Assembly (NCBI GenBank): GCA_964523295.1
Contig: CAZGAH010000009.1
Location: 17,883-81,882 of the forward strand
Length of the DNA: 64,000 bases
Origin: CAZGAH01 sp964523295
GTDB lineage: Bacteria > Desulfobacterota > Desulfovibrionia > Desulfovibrionales > Desulfovibrionaceae
Direction of reading: 5' to 3'
The notes beneath the pieces were generated by a model that searched no databases, was not told where the DNA came from, and saw nothing but the letters and a program-made list of their open reading frames with translations. This document shows, piece by piece, positions 55,155 through 63,852 of this stretch; the stretch's first letter is position 1; each line of letters begins with the position of its first letter. The translations under genes and the position numbers were made by a program.

Positions 55155-57515
55155 ATGTCATTGCCCATGCAAAACATTCTGCGCGTCGATGTCAGCAGCC
55201 AGGCTGCTCCCACGGTTCGTTGCGTCGCTCCGGGCGAATACGCCGGTCTGGGCGGACGCGCCTTGACCTCGGCGGTCGTCAGCCGCGAGGTGCCGGCCGA
55301 CTGTCATCCCCTGGGGCCGGAGAACAGGCTCGTCCTCGCGCCCGGATTGCTCAGCGGTACGGCAGCCCTCTGTGCGCGCCGGCTGTCCGTTGGCTGCAAA
55401 AGCCCGTTGACCGGGACGATCATGGAGGCCGGCGCCCCGGGCAATGCAGCCCATATCCTGGCCCGGCTCGGCTACGCGGCCATCGTCCTCGAGGGGCAGG
55501 CTCCCGACGACGCCTGTTATATTCTGCGCATCGCCAGGGACGGCGTGGCCATCGTACACGACGAATCGGCGCGAATGCTGACCAATTACGAATTGATGGA
55601 CAGGTTCCTGCCCGAGTACGGCAGGACCGGGGCGATGATATCCATCGGCACGGCCGGCGAGATGCGCCTGGCCGCTGCCAGCATTGCCCTCAGCGACGGT
55701 CGGGGCCGCCCGACCAGCCACGCTGCCCGCGGCGGCGTGGGCGCTGTCATGGGTGCCAAAGGCGTCAAGGCCATTCTGATCGACGGTGCCGGCGTACCCA
55801 AAATCGCCCCCGTTGATCCTGACGGATTCAAGGCCGCCAACATGGCCCTCGCCCACGCGCTCCGCGCCCACCCGCTCACCGCTCAGGGCCTGCCCGCCTT
55901 CGGCACCGGCATCCTGACCAACAGCATCAACGAAGCGGGCGCATTTCCCGGCTGCAATTTTCGCCACAGGCAGTTCGCAGGCGCGCCGGACATCAGCGGC
56001 GAAAGCCTTTCCGAGCGGCTCCGACAATACGGCGGCCGCCCGGCCCTGGCCTGTTGCCCCGGCTGTCCGGTCAGATGTTCGGGCATCATCAACGACGCGG
56101 AAGGGGCCTTTCTGACCAAGCGGCCCGCGTACGATACCCTCTGGGCGCATGGCGCCAATTGCGGCATCAACGACGTCGAGGCCATTGCGCGCCTGGACCG
56201 TCTCGACGACGATTACGGTCTCGATCCCGTCGAAACAGGCGTCAGCATCGCCATAGCCATGGAGGCCGGCCTGCTCCCCTTCGGCGACAGCCAGGGCGCT
56301 ATCGAGCTGGTTCACCAGATCGGCAACGGAACCCCGCTCGGTCGTATCCTCGGAGCCGGCGCCGAGACCGCAGCCAGGGTGCTGGGCATCGCGCGCGTCC
56401 CCGTCGTCAAGGGCCAGGCCCTGGCCGCCTGCGATCCGCGCGTCATGACGGTCCTCGGCGCTAGCAGCGCCACGTCGCCCACGGGACCGGAACACGCCGC
56501 CTGGTCCCTTCTTGCAACGGATGCGCTCGCGCGCGACAACGACGCCGGGCCGGCAGACGACGGGCCGGCAGCCCTTTCCCGCCGGTTGCTGCATCGCGCA
56601 GCCGTCATTGATACGCTCGGCCTGTGCCGATTCGCCGCGCTTGCGCTGCTGGACGGTCCCGCTGCGTTCCGTCCTGCCGTCGAGCTGCTCAACGCCTGCC
56701 ACGGCTGGACGAAAACGCGGGACGAGCTGCATGATTCCGGCTATGCCCTGCTCGCAGAAGAGCGTGCGTTCAATGTCCGGGCCGGGTTCACCGCGCAGGA
56801 CGACCAGCTGCCCCGTTTTTTCGCCCTGGAACCCCTGCCGCCGCACCAGGTCGCCGTGGAGGTTTCTGCGCGCGTGCTGCATGCTCACGGCGAGCTGACG
56901 CTTACCCTGTCCCCCAGGGCTGTACTCCGCTTTTGCCGTTTCCTGCACCACGGATTCCTGACAACCGTCCCTGCCGGCATCTCCGTGAACGCACTCCTGC
57001 GCGACGTGCTGCCTATCGACCTCGCCCGGGCCGGAATCCAGGCCGTTTTTCTCAACTCCCGGCCAGTGGAGGACGCCGACGCCGCGCGCGTCGGGCAGGA
57101 CTCGGTCCTGGCCCTGTCCGGATTGTCGATCAGGCCAGACTGTCGCCGCGATGATGGTCTTCGAGCGCCCGAACAGGAAATGCCCGCCGACCAGGCTACC
57201 GACTCCGAAGGCCCGCGCACCGGGTCCGCCCAGGTACACGTGCTCGTCAAACTGTTCGATCTGCTCCAGGACCGTCTGGGGCCGCATTTGCTCAGAGGGG
57301 ACATTCTTGTTCCCTGCGACCGGCTGGCCGCATTTCTCGACCGGCTGGAGCCCGACTTCTGGCGTGATTGCGGCCCGATCACCGTCAACGGCCGCGTCAC
57401 CGATCCTTCGCTGTATCAGATCCGGCTTCCGCAGACGCCGGCGCCGGTGTTGTTGCGCGTGCGCTCGTGGCCAGACGACGGCCCGCTCCCGATGCCAGCC
57501 TTCGCCAATGGATGA
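55155..57515 (+). CDS. aldehyde ferredoxin oxidoreductase with C-terminal MoaD-like extension
   Basis: About 786 residues. AOR-family [4Fe-4S] ligands are C301, C304 and C308 in CCPGCPVRC with the fourth at C491 in DTLGLCRF; pterin-contacting patterns AARGGVGAVMGAKGVKAI and NCGINDVEAIARLD are present. It should oxidise an aldehyde with ferredoxin as acceptor using a tungsten or molybdenum bis-pterin cofactor. After the AOR part, a linker (about 660-693) leads to a beta-grasp-like tail at about 694-785 (VHVLVKLFDLLQDRLGPHLL) resembling MoaD, but it ends PAFANG without the diglycine. The start is uncertain: TTG 55149, ATG 55155 or ATG 55167, none with a clear ribosome site. It overlaps the ThiF gene by 8 bp. 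Confidence 0.85.
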   Translation: MSLPMQNILRVDVSSQAAPTVRCVAPGEYAGLGGRALTSAVVSREVPADCHPLGPENRLVLAPGLLSGTAALCARRLSVGCKSPLTGTIMEAGAPGNAAHILARLGYAAIVLEGQAPDDACYILRIARDGVAIVHDESARMLTNYELMDRFLPEYGRTGAMISIGTAGEMRLAAASIALSDGRGRPTSHAARGGVGAVMGAKGVKAILIDGAGVPKIAPVDPDGFKAANMALAHALRAHPLTAQGLPAFGTGILTNSINEAGAFPGCNFRHRQFAGAPDISGESLSERLRQYGGRPALACCPGCPVRCSGIINDAEGAFLTKRPAYDTLWAHGANCGINDVEAIARLDRLDDDYGLDPVETGVSIAIAMEAGLLPFGDSQGAIELVHQIGNGTPLGRILGAGAETAARVLGIARVPVVKGQALAACDPRVMTVLGASSATSPTGPEHAAWSLLATDALARDNDAGPADDGPAALSRRLLHRAAVIDTLGLCRFAALALLDGPAAFRPAVELLNACHGWTKTRDELHDSGYALLAEERAFNVRAGFTAQDDQLPRFFALEPLPPHQVAVEVSARVLHAHGELTLTLSPRAVLRFCRFLHHGFLTTVPAGISVNALLRDVLPIDLARAGIQAVFLNSRPVEDADAARVGQDSVLALSGLSIRPDCRRDDGLRAPEQEMPADQATDSEGPRTGSAQVHVLVKLFDLLQDRLGPHLLRGDILVPCDRLAAFLDRLEPDFWRDCGPITVNGRVTDPSLYQIRLPQTPAPVLLRVRSWPDDGPLPMPAFANG

Positions 57516-58371
57516 GCGCATAGGGGAAATCCCGACCTGGCCCGAACTGGCCGCCGCCATCACCGCCCTGGCCAGCCCGTCAGAGGACAGTGCGCCGCGG
57601 ATGCTCTCGCTGGACGACGCGCAACAGCTGGCTGCCAGCTTCGCCACGGATCTGCGCGTGGTCGAAGACGCGGCCCTGGGACTGGGCGTGGCGCCACGTC
57701 GCTACGCCCGCAATCTGACGATATTCTCGACAGAAGAACAGCGTCGGCTGCTGCGTTCGCGCGTTGTGCTGGTCGGACTCGGCGGATTGGGCGGCTGCCT
57801 GCTGGAACAGCTCGTACGCGCCGGGGTCGGCACGATGCTGGCCTTCGACGGCGATACCTTCGAAGAAAGCAACCTGAACCGGCAACTCCTCGCCACGACG
57901 GCAACCCTGGGCCGCGCCAAGGCGCTGGCCGCGTGCGAACGCGCCGCGTTGCTCAATCCGGGAGTCACCGTGCAGTGCCAGCCCGTGGCTCTCGATTCGG
58001 CCGCGATGCGGACGATCTGCCGGCAAGCCGATCTGGTTCTGGACGCATTGGGCGGAGTCGCTGGACGTGGCCCGCTACGCCTGGCAGCCGCGGAAGCGGG
58101 GGTAATGCTGCTCAGCGCCGCAGTGGCCGGCTGGACGGGCTATGTGGCCGCGATTCCGCCCGGAGGAACGGGACCGGACGAATTCTTTCCAAGCGAAGGC
58201 CACGGTGCCGAAGACGCATCAGGCACGCCAGCCCCCGCCGTCCACCTGGCAGCGAGTCTCCAGGCAGCCTGGGCATTGCGTCTGCTGTGCGGGCAGCAGG
58301 CCGCGCCAGCCCGGACCAGTGCCCGGATATTCGATCTGGCCGACGGAACCCTCGAGCACGCCGAACTGTAA
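57508..58371 (+). CDS. ThiF/MoeB/HesA-type E1-like adenylyltransferase
   Basis: 287 residues. After a leader of about 75 residues comes the E1 fold: RRLLRSRVVLVGLGGLGGCL (GxGGxG), then DGDTFEESNLNRQLLAT and an LGRAKA segment in the usual place. These enzymes adenylate the C-terminus of a ubiquitin-like sulfur carrier (ThiS, MoaD). No zinc CxxC pairs are seen, unlike typical MoeB, which resembles HesA-type proteins. It begins inside the end of the AOR gene, so it presumably acts on the AOR tail or on a separate MoaD for its cofactor. Confidence 0.85.
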   Translation: MDERIGEIPTWPELAAAITALASPSEDSAPRMLSLDDAQQLAASFATDLRVVEDAALGLGVAPRRYARNLTIFSTEEQRRLLRSRVVLVGLGGLGGCLLEQLVRAGVGTMLAFDGDTFEESNLNRQLLATTATLGRAKALAACERAALLNPGVTVQCQPVALDSAAMRTICRQADLVLDALGGVAGRGPLRLAAAEAGVMLLSAAVAGWTGYVAAIPPGGTGPDEFFPSEGHGAEDASGTPAPAVHLAASLQAAWALRLLCGQQAAPARTSARIFDLADGTLEHAEL

Positions 58372-58400
58372 CCCGGGCGCACCGTCCTGGCGCGCCCGGG
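58372..58400. terminator. hairpin between convergent ThiF and UspA genes
   Basis: A 9-bp GC stem (CCCGGGCGC / GCGCCCGGG) with an 11-nt loop starts at the base after the ThiF stop and ends 15 bp before the UspA stop. There is no T run, so it probably helps both genes only partly. Confidence 0.45.
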
Positions 58401-58415
58401 CGTGATGCGCGACGG

Positions 58416-58862
58416 TCAGGGCCTGATGGTCAGCACTGGACGTGTCGCGCCCTTGACCACTTTTTCCGCCACGGAGCCGAAAATAATCCGGTCTATGCCC
58501 CGGCGACCATGCGTGCCCATGACGATCAGGTCCACATCTCCGGCCTCGGCCGCGTTCAATATCTCCTCCGCGGCATAGCCCGTGACCACCTTGCCCGTGG
58601 CAGGCACACCGGCAAAGTGTTCCGTCAGGAAGCCATCCATGGTCTTTTCCGCGCCTGAGACAATCTCCCCGACAAAATTCTCGATGGAGTTCGGCGGGAC
58701 GTGAAACCCGGTATACTGCGCCAGCGAAGGCGCGACATAGAGCACCACGACCTTGGCCTGGAATGATTTCGCCATGAGCCGGGCGTAGGCGGCGACTTTG
58801 GGGCTGTATTCCGAGAAATCCATTGCACAGAGTATGGTCTTGATGGCAGGTTCCTGGGTCAT
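58416..58862 (-). CDS. universal stress protein, UspA family
   Basis: 148 residues. It has the N-terminal ILCAMDFSEYS and the ATP-binding G-x2-G-x9-G-S/T motif in MGTHGRRGIDRIIFGSVAEKV. The length is normal for a single-domain Usp. GGAG precedes ATG 58862. Such proteins bind ATP and support survival under stress or growth arrest; no specific partner is apparent. It is convergent with the AOR operon. Confidence 0.9.
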   Translation of the reverse strand: MTQEPAIKTILCAMDFSEYSPKVAAYARLMAKSFQAKVVVLYVAPSLAQYTGFHVPPNSIENFVGEIVSGAEKTMDGFLTEHFAGVPATGKVVTGYAAEEILNAAEAGDVDLIVMGTHGRRGIDRIIFGSVAEKVVKGATRPVLTIRP

Positions 58863-59164
58863 AGCCTTCTCCTCGGAGTTGCGGCAACGCCGGCCTTTGC
58901 GCAGGCAATCCGGCCCGACGGCGCCCTATTGACGAATAGCCAGTTCCATACGTGGTCTATGCCTCAGACCATGCCATTAGACAAGTGTTTTTTTCTTCCG
59001 TATACAGCATCGAAAAGGAACGGTCGCCCCGCGGGCGCAGACGCCACCGGCAATTCCTGCCGCACGGCCTGACGCAAGGAAGTCAAAAATTACAGCATGT
59101 TAAAGAATTTCATGCCTTGGCAAGCTTATTGCTTTTACCTGATCAAACATGGCAGAGGTAAGCA
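58863..59164. other. intergenic region between UspA and the sigma-54-controlled gene
   Basis: A 302-bp divergent region. It holds the sigma-54 promoter at 59118-59134 and, just before the next start, GAGGTAAGCA. Otherwise nothing recognisable; it becomes AT-rich from about 59080 to 59150. Confidence 0.6.
59118..59134 (+). promoter_or_regulatory. sigma-54 promoter
   Basis: TTGGCA at -24 and TTGCT at -12 with GG (59120-59121) and GC (59132-59133) separated by exactly 10 nt, the RpoN spacing. It lies 31 bp upstream of the gene at 59165. The sigma-54 activator at 7696-9108 or another one would be needed for expression. Confidence 0.75.
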
Positions 59165-59662
59165 ATGAAAATCCGCACCGAATTCAACGAGGCAATTGGC
59201 ACGCTGGAGCAACAGCGGACCAAGGCCAAGCCTGACGCTGTAACCGCGTTCGGGGACATGCTGGCCCAGGAAGTCCAGAAGTCCAGAGCCCCCACAGGTC
59301 TTGACCAGCCCGCTGCTCCGCCTCCCGGCGCCAGGGTGTACGGAGCTGGTCCGTTGCTCGCGCTTCAGGAACTTTCCCCGACCCAACCCACAAGTACAGC
59401 AGAGCAAGAAGTCATGGAACACATCGACAGCCTTCTGAACAAATGGGAAAACTATGCCCATGCTCTCAAGACCCCTTCGGGGGAGGAAAACCTGCGCCAG
59501 GCGTACGGCGTGCTTGAGAACATCAGCAGCGAGGTCCGGGAACTCAAAGGCGCCGTGCCCGGATTGGGCTCCGGCGGCAGCGACCTGAAGTCAATGGTCA
59601 ACGAACTGGAGATTCTGACCGTCACCGAGCAGTTCAAATTCAACCGCGGCGACTATCTGTAG
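59165..59662 (+). CDS. small cytoplasmic protein under sigma-54 control, unknown function
   Basis: 165 residues. Charged helical ends flank a disordered Pro/Ala segment (about 44-70). The C-terminal helix region (EVMEHIDSLLNKWENYAHAL) ends in ILTVTEQFKFNRGDYL, which looks like a conserved terminus. No signal peptide. The sigma-54 promoter and the helical composition recall minor flagellar proteins or chaperones of this lineage, but no flagellar genes are close, so this remains inference. Confidence 0.65.
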   Translation: MKIRTEFNEAIGTLEQQRTKAKPDAVTAFGDMLAQEVQKSRAPTGLDQPAAPPPGARVYGAGPLLALQELSPTQPTSTAEQEVMEHIDSLLNKWENYAHALKTPSGEENLRQAYGVLENISSEVRELKGAVPGLGSGGSDLKSMVNELEILTVTEQFKFNRGDYL

Positions 59663-59920
59663 GAGAAGACGCCCAAACAGGGGAGGGGAGACCCCTGTCG
59701 ACGCGTCGGACCGACTGCCTCGCAACACGGTAGCCCTGCGAGGAGTATGCCCGAGAGGAGGGCGAGACACGAAAAAAAACCCGCCCTCCACATGACGTAC
59801 CCCGTTGTGCGACGATGCGCCCCACGCCGCCGGGTCCGACCCCGAAGCAATGATCCCCGGGCGACTGCGCAGGCATTCCTGCCGGACGGACACCTTCGGC
59901 GCTGGCGATGATCGGCAATA

Positions 59921-60577
59921 TCAGGCTTCGTTTCGCGGCCTCCGGCGACCATCCGCAATCCGGCGGCAGAGCTGCTCCGCCGCAGCCCGTGGCGAATCGG
60001 CGGCGCAAATAGCCGAGACCACGGCCAGGCCGTCGGCGCCCGCCTGAATGACCGCAGCGGCGTTGGCTGCGTTGACGCCGCCGATGGCCACCAGCCGGCG
60101 ACCGGTTGTCCGGCGCAGCCGGGCCAGCCCGTCCAGCCCCCACGGCTCGGCGTCAACCGTTTTGGTCGTGGTGGGAAAGATCGGCCCTACGCCAAGATAA
60201 TCCACATCCTGATCCTCCGCTGCCGCGACCTCGGCCTCGCTGTGAGCCGTCAAGCCGATGATCGCGTCCGGGCCGAGCAGTTCCCTCGCCCGGGCGCAGG
60301 GCATGTCACCCTGGCCCAGGTGGACGCCCGACGCGCCCACGGCCAGGGCCACGTCCACGCGGTCATTGATCAGCAGCGGAACCTGCAACGCAGCGAGCAG
60401 GGTCTTCACCTGCCTGGCCAGGGCCACGCACTCGTCAAATCCGCACTGCTTTTCCCGAAGCTGCACCAGCCGCACGCCACCCGCCACGGCCTCGGCCACG
60501 ACATCGGGCAAAGACCTCCCGCGACACAGCGACCGGTCGGTCACCAGATACAGCGACGGATCGAAGTCCGGACGCAT
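59921..60577 (-). CDS. thiE: thiamine-phosphate synthase
   Basis: 218 residues. Couples the HMP-pyrophosphate and thiazole-phosphate halves of thiamine. Motifs: LYLVTDRSL, VQLREK, LLINDRVDVALAVGASGVHLGQGD, the pyrophosphate loop GPIFPTTTK and IGGVNAANAAAVIQAGADGLAVVSAI. ATG 60577 overlaps the thi4 stop by one base (TGATG), so the two thiamine genes are coupled. Confidence 0.93.
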   Translation of the reverse strand: MRPDFDPSLYLVTDRSLCRGRSLPDVVAEAVAGGVRLVQLREKQCGFDECVALARQVKTLLAALQVPLLINDRVDVALAVGASGVHLGQGDMPCARARELLGPDAIIGLTAHSEAEVAAAEDQDVDYLGVGPIFPTTTKTVDAEPWGLDGLARLRRTTGRRLVAIGGVNAANAAAVIQAGADGLAVVSAICAADSPRAAAEQLCRRIADGRRRPRNEA

Positions 60578-61368
60578 CAGCTGCCAAGCCGCTGGGCAAT
60601 CTCGTCGGCAACCTTCGCGCCGGACAGCAACATGCCACCAAAAATCGGCCCCATGCGATAGGAACCGAAGCTCGCGTTGGCGGCCATGCCGGCGACGTAG
60701 ACACCCGGGAATATTTCCCGCGTGTTGTTGACCGTATTGGTCTCGGCGACCTCCGCCCACATCGATTGCTCGCCTTCGATCCCGCCCGACGGGGTATTCA
60801 GGCGCACGTCGTTCTTGCGCACCAGCGTCTTGAGCACTTCCACATCGTGCCCGGTACACTCGATCACGTACTTGCAATTAATGACCAGAGGATCCACGTG
60901 AAGCCGGGCAATCTCGACCGGTGAAGAGTTGATGACCAGGCCCGTCACCCGCTTCAATCCGTTTTCCTCGCGTAACACGACATCTTCGACGCTGATGCAA
61001 TTGAAAACCCGCACGCCGGCCAGGCAGGCCTTGGAAGCCAGCGTCGTCGTGGCGGCCACCGCGTCCACGGTATAATAGGTGTTCTTGAAGGGTTTGAGGG
61101 TCAATCCTATGTCCTCGAGCAGATGTCTGCCTTCATCCTGAACCACGATGAAATTGAACGTCATGCCACCGCCCCACATACCACCACCGAGGGAAAGCTT
61201 GCGCTCGAACAAGGCGACCGAAAAGCCCCGGCTCGCCAGCCGATACCCGGCCATGAGCCCGGAGGGCCCGCCGCCGACGATGGCAACGTCAAGATCCAGC
61301 GAACTTTTAAACTTCTCGAAATATTCCGTAAGAATGGCCTCGGTTATGTCACGTTCGTTCAGGGACAT
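60577..61368 (-). CDS. thi4: sulfide-dependent thiazole synthase (Thi4 family)
   Basis: 263 residues. A flavin/NAD-binding Rossmann motif (VAIVGGGPSGLMAGYRLA) is followed by GGGMWGGGMTFN. At the site where yeast Thi4 has the suicidal Cys205 this protein has H157 in RLHVDPLVIN, as in archaeal Thi4 enzymes that use free sulfide and turn over many times. That suits a sulfidogenic anaerobe. It makes the thiazole half of thiamine from NAD, glycine and sulfide. GGAG precedes ATG 61368. It is directly coupled to thiE. No TPP riboswitch is visible upstream. Confidence 0.9.
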   Translation of the reverse strand: MSLNERDITEAILTEYFEKFKSSLDLDVAIVGGGPSGLMAGYRLASRGFSVALFERKLSLGGGMWGGGMTFNFIVVQDEGRHLLEDIGLTLKPFKNTYYTVDAVAATTTLASKACLAGVRVFNCISVEDVVLREENGLKRVTGLVINSSPVEIARLHVDPLVINCKYVIECTGHDVEVLKTLVRKNDVRLNTPSGGIEGEQSMWAEVAETNTVNNTREIFPGVYVAGMAANASFGSYRMGPIFGGMLLSGAKVADEIAQRLGS

Positions 61369-61653
61369 GCTATTCTCCGACTTGTTGGCTAAACGTTGAC
61401 CCGCTTGATAAAAACCTCTGCCAATACTCGCGCTCCCGCCTGGCGCCGGAAAGGCTGCAAATCAAACTAAACAGGTATAGATTTTTCCTCACCTTTGCAA
61501 CAGCCTTAAAGGCTTATGGAAATACCCGGCGCGGCGTGAGGACGATCATAGCAAGCCTGTGACCAAACGTCTATCCGATCGGCACGTATCGGAACGAAAC
61601 CGGTAATTTTCTGTTAACCGCGGCGGTGTTTCAAAAAAAACCCTCTGCACAGT
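61369..61653. other. intergenic region between divergent thi4 and ferredoxin
   Basis: The 285 bp upstream of the ferredoxin promoter show no ORF with coding features. I looked for a TPP riboswitch (CTGAGA...ACCTGA core) in the thi4 leader and did not find one. Confidence 0.55.
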
Positions 61654-61681
61654 TTGACAGGCGGCCAGGGATAGAGATAAT
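61654..61681 (+). promoter_or_regulatory. strong sigma-70-type promoter of the ferredoxin gene
   Basis: A perfect TTGACA (61654-61659), a 16-bp spacer and GATAAT (61676-61681, 5 of 6). Expected start near 61688, giving a 75-nt leader. Confidence 0.65.
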
Positions 61682-61762
61682 GCACGGAAAAAGGGCGCCC
61701 CGATCCGGGTTGCCGCGTCATGGTCCCTGTTTTTTTCCATCATCAACGGAGGAGAAAAAGAA

Positions 61763-61945
61763 ATGCCTGTTATCATTGATGAAGACGCCTGTATGGGTTG
61801 CGAGTCCTGTGTCGAGATCTGCCCTGACGTGTTCGAGATGAACGACGCTGGCGACAAGGCGATTGTGAAAGATGCCGATGTCGACGCCGAATGCATCGAA
61901 GAAGCCATTGACGCCTGCCCGGCTGAAGCCATCACCAAGGCCTGA
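61763..61945 (+). CDS. ferredoxin, single [4Fe-4S] with a probable disulfide
   Basis: 60 residues. Cluster ligands C10, C13, C16 (ACMGCESC) and C52 before Pro (DACP). C20 and C44 would correspond to the disulfide cysteines of the Desulfovibrio ferredoxin fold. Very acidic, as expected for a small electron carrier. It has its own promoter and a strong terminator, hence is monocistronic and probably highly expressed. It could accept electrons from the AOR encoded 4 kb upstream or other oxidoreductases. GGAGG precedes ATG 61763. Confidence 0.93.
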   Translation: MPVIIDEDACMGCESCVEICPDVFEMNDAGDKAIVKDADVDAECIEEAIDACPAEAITKA

Positions 61946-61970
61946 TCGCAGGTCAAGACTCTGCACATCT

Positions 61971-62003
61971 ATGGCGCCGGCACACCTGACGTGCCGGCGC
62001 CAT
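61971..62003 (+). terminator. terminator after ferredoxin
   Basis: A 13-bp perfect stem (ATGGCGCCGGCAC / GTGCCGGCGCCAT, 7-nt loop) followed by GTTGTTTC. It begins 26 bp after the ferredoxin stop. Confidence 0.75.
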
Positions 62004-62062
62004 GTTGTTTCGAAAGCATCTATTGTGGGAATTCAGTTCAAAAACACCGTCGCCAATTTATG

Positions 62063-63187
62063 CTAGACGATATTTTGATCGTCACTATAAGCCATAAGAT
62101 GCACAGATTCGAACGGCAGGCTTAAAGGAACTTTGACGCCTGGCCCTGGGTGATCATTTCGAAATGTTGGATGCGCAGTATCCACGCGCAACACATTTGA
62201 TGGGTTATCTCCAACACGCACGCTCATGCGGATGACTGGGGGACAAGCATGCGCCCGGATGACCGTACTCTGCAACGCATTTCTCATGGTGTTTGAGAAA
62301 TGACACCCCAGGGGGTGTACTGCAACATCCCCAGGCGGAATATGCCAGAACACGTTGCTCTCGGGCGCGAATGATTTGTTCAAAGTGGCGGCAATTCGTG
62401 TCCCTCCCCAATCGAGAATACTGAGACCGTGCTCCGGTTCATGACGAACAACCCGAGCCGAAAAAAGATTCTCTGCACCCAATAGTCGCGCGACCGCAAG
62501 TGATCGTGGTCGGTTGAAGACATGAAGGGGCAAACCATCCTGGAGTGTCTCCCCCTTGTCCAGGACGACAATCTTGTTCCCCATCAGTCGAGCTTCTTCG
62601 AAGTCATGAGTGACGAGAATAATAGGAATGGGATATGACTGGTGTAATTCCTTCAATTCGTTATAGAGTTGATAACGTATGACCTTGTCGACGGCGGAAA
62701 AAGGCTCGTCCAGGAGAAGAACTTTCGGCTCTCGCGCCAAAGCCCTGGCCACGGCCGTCCGTTGACGCTGCCCCCCTGATAGTTGGCGAGGCATACGGTC
62801 CTGCAACCCGTCCAATTTCATGCGGGACAAAAGGGAGAGCGATTTGTTACGTTTCTCCGCATTTGTCATCCCATGCATGGAGCTCATGATGTTTTTTTGC
62901 ACAGTCATATGCGGGAACAAAGCGTAGTTTTGAAAAACCATACCAACGTGACGACGGAAAGGTGGAATATTAATGTTTCTTTCAGTGTCGTACCAGTCTT
63001 CTCCCATGCATTTAATGTGACCTGAACGTGGACTATACAGACCGGCTATGGAGCGTAATATCGTAGATTTCCCACACCCTGATGGTCCGATAAGGACCAG
63101 AAGTTCCCCTTCTTCGCAGACAAACTCTGCATTGATGGGGATTGGCGACGTTGCTTTAAGGCGAACCCAAAGGAAACGATCAGTCAC
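62063..63187 (-). CDS. modC: molybdate/tungstate-type ABC transporter ATPase (ModC-like)
   Basis: 374 residues. Walker A GPSGCGKST, Q-loop VFQNYALFPHMTV, signature LSGGQRQR, Walker B VLLLDEPFSAVD and H-loop VTHDFEEA. The C-terminal 140 residues form an OB/TOBE-like domain. The start GTG 63187 overlaps modB by 8 bp; a TTG four codons earlier is possible. The identity as molybdate or tungstate transporter follows from the modB-like partner; related sulfate or iron systems are less likely. The region has lower G+C than the rest of the window, suggesting acquisition. Confidence 0.85.
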   Translation of the reverse strand: MTDRFLWVRLKATSPIPINAEFVCEEGELLVLIGPSGCGKSTILRSIAGLYSPRSGHIKCMGEDWYDTERNINIPPFRRHVGMVFQNYALFPHMTVQKNIMSSMHGMTNAEKRNKSLSLLSRMKLDGLQDRMPRQLSGGQRQRTAVARALAREPKVLLLDEPFSAVDKVIRYQLYNELKELHQSYPIPIILVTHDFEEARLMGNKIVVLDKGETLQDGLPLHVFNRPRSLAVARLLGAENLFSARVVRHEPEHGLSILDWGGTRIAATLNKSFAPESNVFWHIPPGDVAVHPLGCHFSNTMRNALQSTVIRAHACPPVIRMSVRVGDNPSNVLRVDTAHPTFRNDHPGPGVKVPLSLPFESVHLMAYSDDQNIV

Positions 63188-63848
63188 GACGGCCCTCAAT
63201 TCTGTTTGCTACGCCAAAAATAATGGCTAACATCACCAGAGAAATCCCGAGAAGGGCAGCGGACATGACCCCTGCCCCATAATCATCAAGCGCTTGAACA
63301 CGGTCATATATTGATATGGCTATTGTCTTTGTCTGCCCGGGTATATTCCCACCAACCATGAGTACAACACCGAATTCTCCCAAGGTATGGGCAAGAACCA
63401 AAACCAAAGCGGTGACAATACCAGGCCACGCTAATGGCAACTCTACTTTGAGTAGAGCCTTCCAGGGGGTTAAGCCACAACAGGCAGCAGCCTCGCGCAC
63501 TTCGATTGGAATAGCGGCGAATCCTCGTTGCATGGGTTGTACAGCAAACGGAAGATTCGCCACCACAGAAGCAACGACCAACCCCCAAAAATTAAAAGCC
63601 AGTGTCTGTCCAAAAAGCCATTCAAAAGATTGCCCGATAAATGACCCTCGCCCCAGGGATACCAGCAGATAAAAACCAAGGACCGTCGGAGGCATAACCA
63701 AGGGCAGGGCCAGCAGTCCTTCCAACAATGGTTTTCCCGGAAAACGTTTCCAAGCCAGGATCCGCCCGAGGACAACGCCAATCGGCAGAAGAACGAGCAG
63801 CGTCAGAGCTCCCAGTTTGAGGGAAAGAAGGAAGGCGGACCAATCCAT
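63180..63848 (-). CDS. modB: molybdate/tungstate-type ABC transporter permease (ModB-like)
   Basis: 222 residues, about five membrane helices. Short permease typical of ModB: LLALPLVMPPTVLGFYLLV and the EAA loop REAAACCGLTPWKALLKVELPLAWPGI. The C-terminal LGEFGVVLMVGGNIPGQTKT fits ModB. ATG 63848 follows GAGG. It lies between modA (4 bp upstream) and modC (8-bp overlap). Confidence 0.9.
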   Translation of the reverse strand: MDWSAFLLSLKLGALTLLVLLPIGVVLGRILAWKRFPGKPLLEGLLALPLVMPPTVLGFYLLVSLGRGSFIGQSFEWLFGQTLAFNFWGLVVASVVANLPFAVQPMQRGFAAIPIEVREAAACCGLTPWKALLKVELPLAWPGIVTALVLVLAHTLGEFGVVLMVGGNIPGQTKTIAISIYDRVQALDDYGAGVMSAALLGISLVMLAIIFGVANRIEGRRD

Positions 63849-63852
63849 AGTA

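Noticed and set aside
55158..57647. Minus-strand open frame of 829 codons
   Set aside because: It lies wholly antisense to the AOR gene, which has intact catalytic motifs. No family signal in the antisense translation.
61369..61653. TPP riboswitch upstream of thi4
   Set aside because: Neither the CTGAGA nor the ACCTGA core was found in the thi4 leader on the minus strand.
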